From: Mactromeris polynyma
Lineage: Eukaryota; Mollusca; Bivalvia; Venerida; Mactridae
Assembly (NCBI GenBank): GCA_032209605.1
Contig: JASFXZ010000005.1
Span: 30,864,905 to 30,928,904, forward strand
Length of the DNA stretch: 64,000 nucleotides
Reading direction: 5' to 3'
A model generated the notes under the pieces. It was not told the origin of the DNA, did not search any database, and saw only the letters and a list, made by a program, of their open reading frames with translations. Numbering within the stretch: the first letter of the stretch is position 1; every line of letters starts with the position of its first letter. Both the position numbers and the translations under genes were made by a program. Below are positions 63,154 through 64,000 of this stretch, in pieces.

Positions 63154-64000
63154 CTAGCGAAAAATTTGCATATCGTATGAAGTTTATATATACACCATGT
63201 TTGATACTTCACAGAGTAATAATTGTACAAAAATCAGTTTGTATTTATATAACTTTTAAAAAGGCGACGTATCTGTTATGTATATATATGTTTATTTATG
63301 ATAAATGCGTATATAAGCGCTGAAAAAACAGTCGGTTTGTAGACAATCTCTCTGGCTTATCGTCTTGGTTTGTGTCAAAGAAGCGATTTTCTTTCGAGAT
63401 GTTGGTCGTAATGTAAAATGCACTTAGTAGCATTATATAAAATCATTTCACGAAATAGAAATTGAATGTTTCAGGCAAATTGATAAATGAATACATGTAG
63501 TATGAATTGCTGAACACATTTAATCGCGTACCGACAAATAAATTTGACCATGTTCAACAAGCAACAGACACACAAAACATGTTTGGCCAGCGCGGAGGAT
63601 TCTCCTATACTGCCGGTGTAATACATGTTGTGCTCGTAAAATGTGCGGATAACATTTTGGTGATTGGGAGCATACTGCTAACAGTGTACATCACTAGATT
63701 TAGAAGGGAGACCATTCAAGACAAATCTGGATCACAAATATTTTCATCCCTTAACGTCAGCATAAACAGTGCACACTTCATCTGACTAAATTATGAACAC
63801 AGCACTAAAGTAAGAAAAAAAACGGGGATGGATTTAATGACATGACGGGATATTATAGTGGCGTTACAATCAGACCACTAGGTAACAAGATAGACGATGA
63901 AAAATATATTCAGACAACCATTCGCTGTACTCGATATACCAGGACACCAAACACCGTAAATAGTAAGTACTATACTCAATTTTATTAAAATATGTTAGAA
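63154..64000. other. Right-edge flank, no supported gene
   Basis: A plus-strand TATATAAG word at 63310-63317, with an AGTCGG/TTTGTAGA stretch 20-30 bases on, could be a core promoter pointing right. The segment 63507-63785 is open on the plus strand for 92 codons with a hydrophobic stretch, but it has no ATG near its start and no clear splice sites, so it is not called as a gene. Confidence 0.3.

Noticed and set aside
63507..63785. 92-codon plus-strand open stretch with a hydrophobic segment
   Set aside because: Opens at a non-ATG codon, no splice signals, and no recognisable family. Kept only as a remark on the right-edge flank.

Overview
This is eukaryotic, intron-rich, AT-rich animal DNA. 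A bivalve mollusc is the best guess. The main gene is a complete non-erythroid alpha-spectrin whose closest match in layout is the invertebrate type. The introns carry tRNA-derived SINE copies of a kind I associate with bivalves, plus many short inverted-repeat DNA transposons. The species call is inference.

Layout. 172-425 (minus) is the first coding exon of a TREX-like 3'-5' exonuclease. 2235-2600 is a CpG-richer patch with outward-pointing splice donors on both strands. It is a candidate bidirectional promoter for the exonuclease (left) and alpha-spectrin (right), and it sits between two related 8-bp-TSD MITEs (1182-1945 and 3136-3701). 3859-7626 is a hAT transposon whose transposase reading frame is split by an 808-bp TA-flanked MITE; a second copy of that MITE lies in a spectrin intron at 47456-48192. 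From 2415 to 19567 I see only intronic, repeat-bearing DNA, probably spectrin intron 1.

19580-60462 (plus) is alpha-spectrin. I assembled 49 coding exons with GT/AG borders and consistent phase, giving 7257 nt and 2418 residues. The protein has an N-terminal partial repeat, about 20 spectrin repeats, an SH3 domain at about residues 973-1028, and a C-terminal calmodulin-like EF-hand domain with two canonical loops. It lacks the vertebrate calpain/calmodulin-binding loop. One 21-nt microexon matches the place of the small C-terminal insert of vertebrate alpha-II spectrin. Four further phase-0 candidates (59, 15, 11 and 5 codons) would add undescribed splice variants.

60463 to about 61470 is the spectrin 3' UTR with a poly(A) signal. 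On the minus strand, 61152-61297 and 62975-63064 look like two phase-matched exons of an unrecognised secreted or membrane protein gene that converges on spectrin and overlaps its 3' UTR antisense. The last kilobase holds no gene I can support.

The spectrin product is the long, flexible alpha chain. With beta-spectrin it forms the heterodimers and tetramers of the submembrane actin-linked skeleton. The neighbouring exonuclease is functionally unrelated. I found no prokaryote-type system, CRISPR array or rRNA. The most novel material is the candidate alternative exons of spectrin and the nested or paired transposons.
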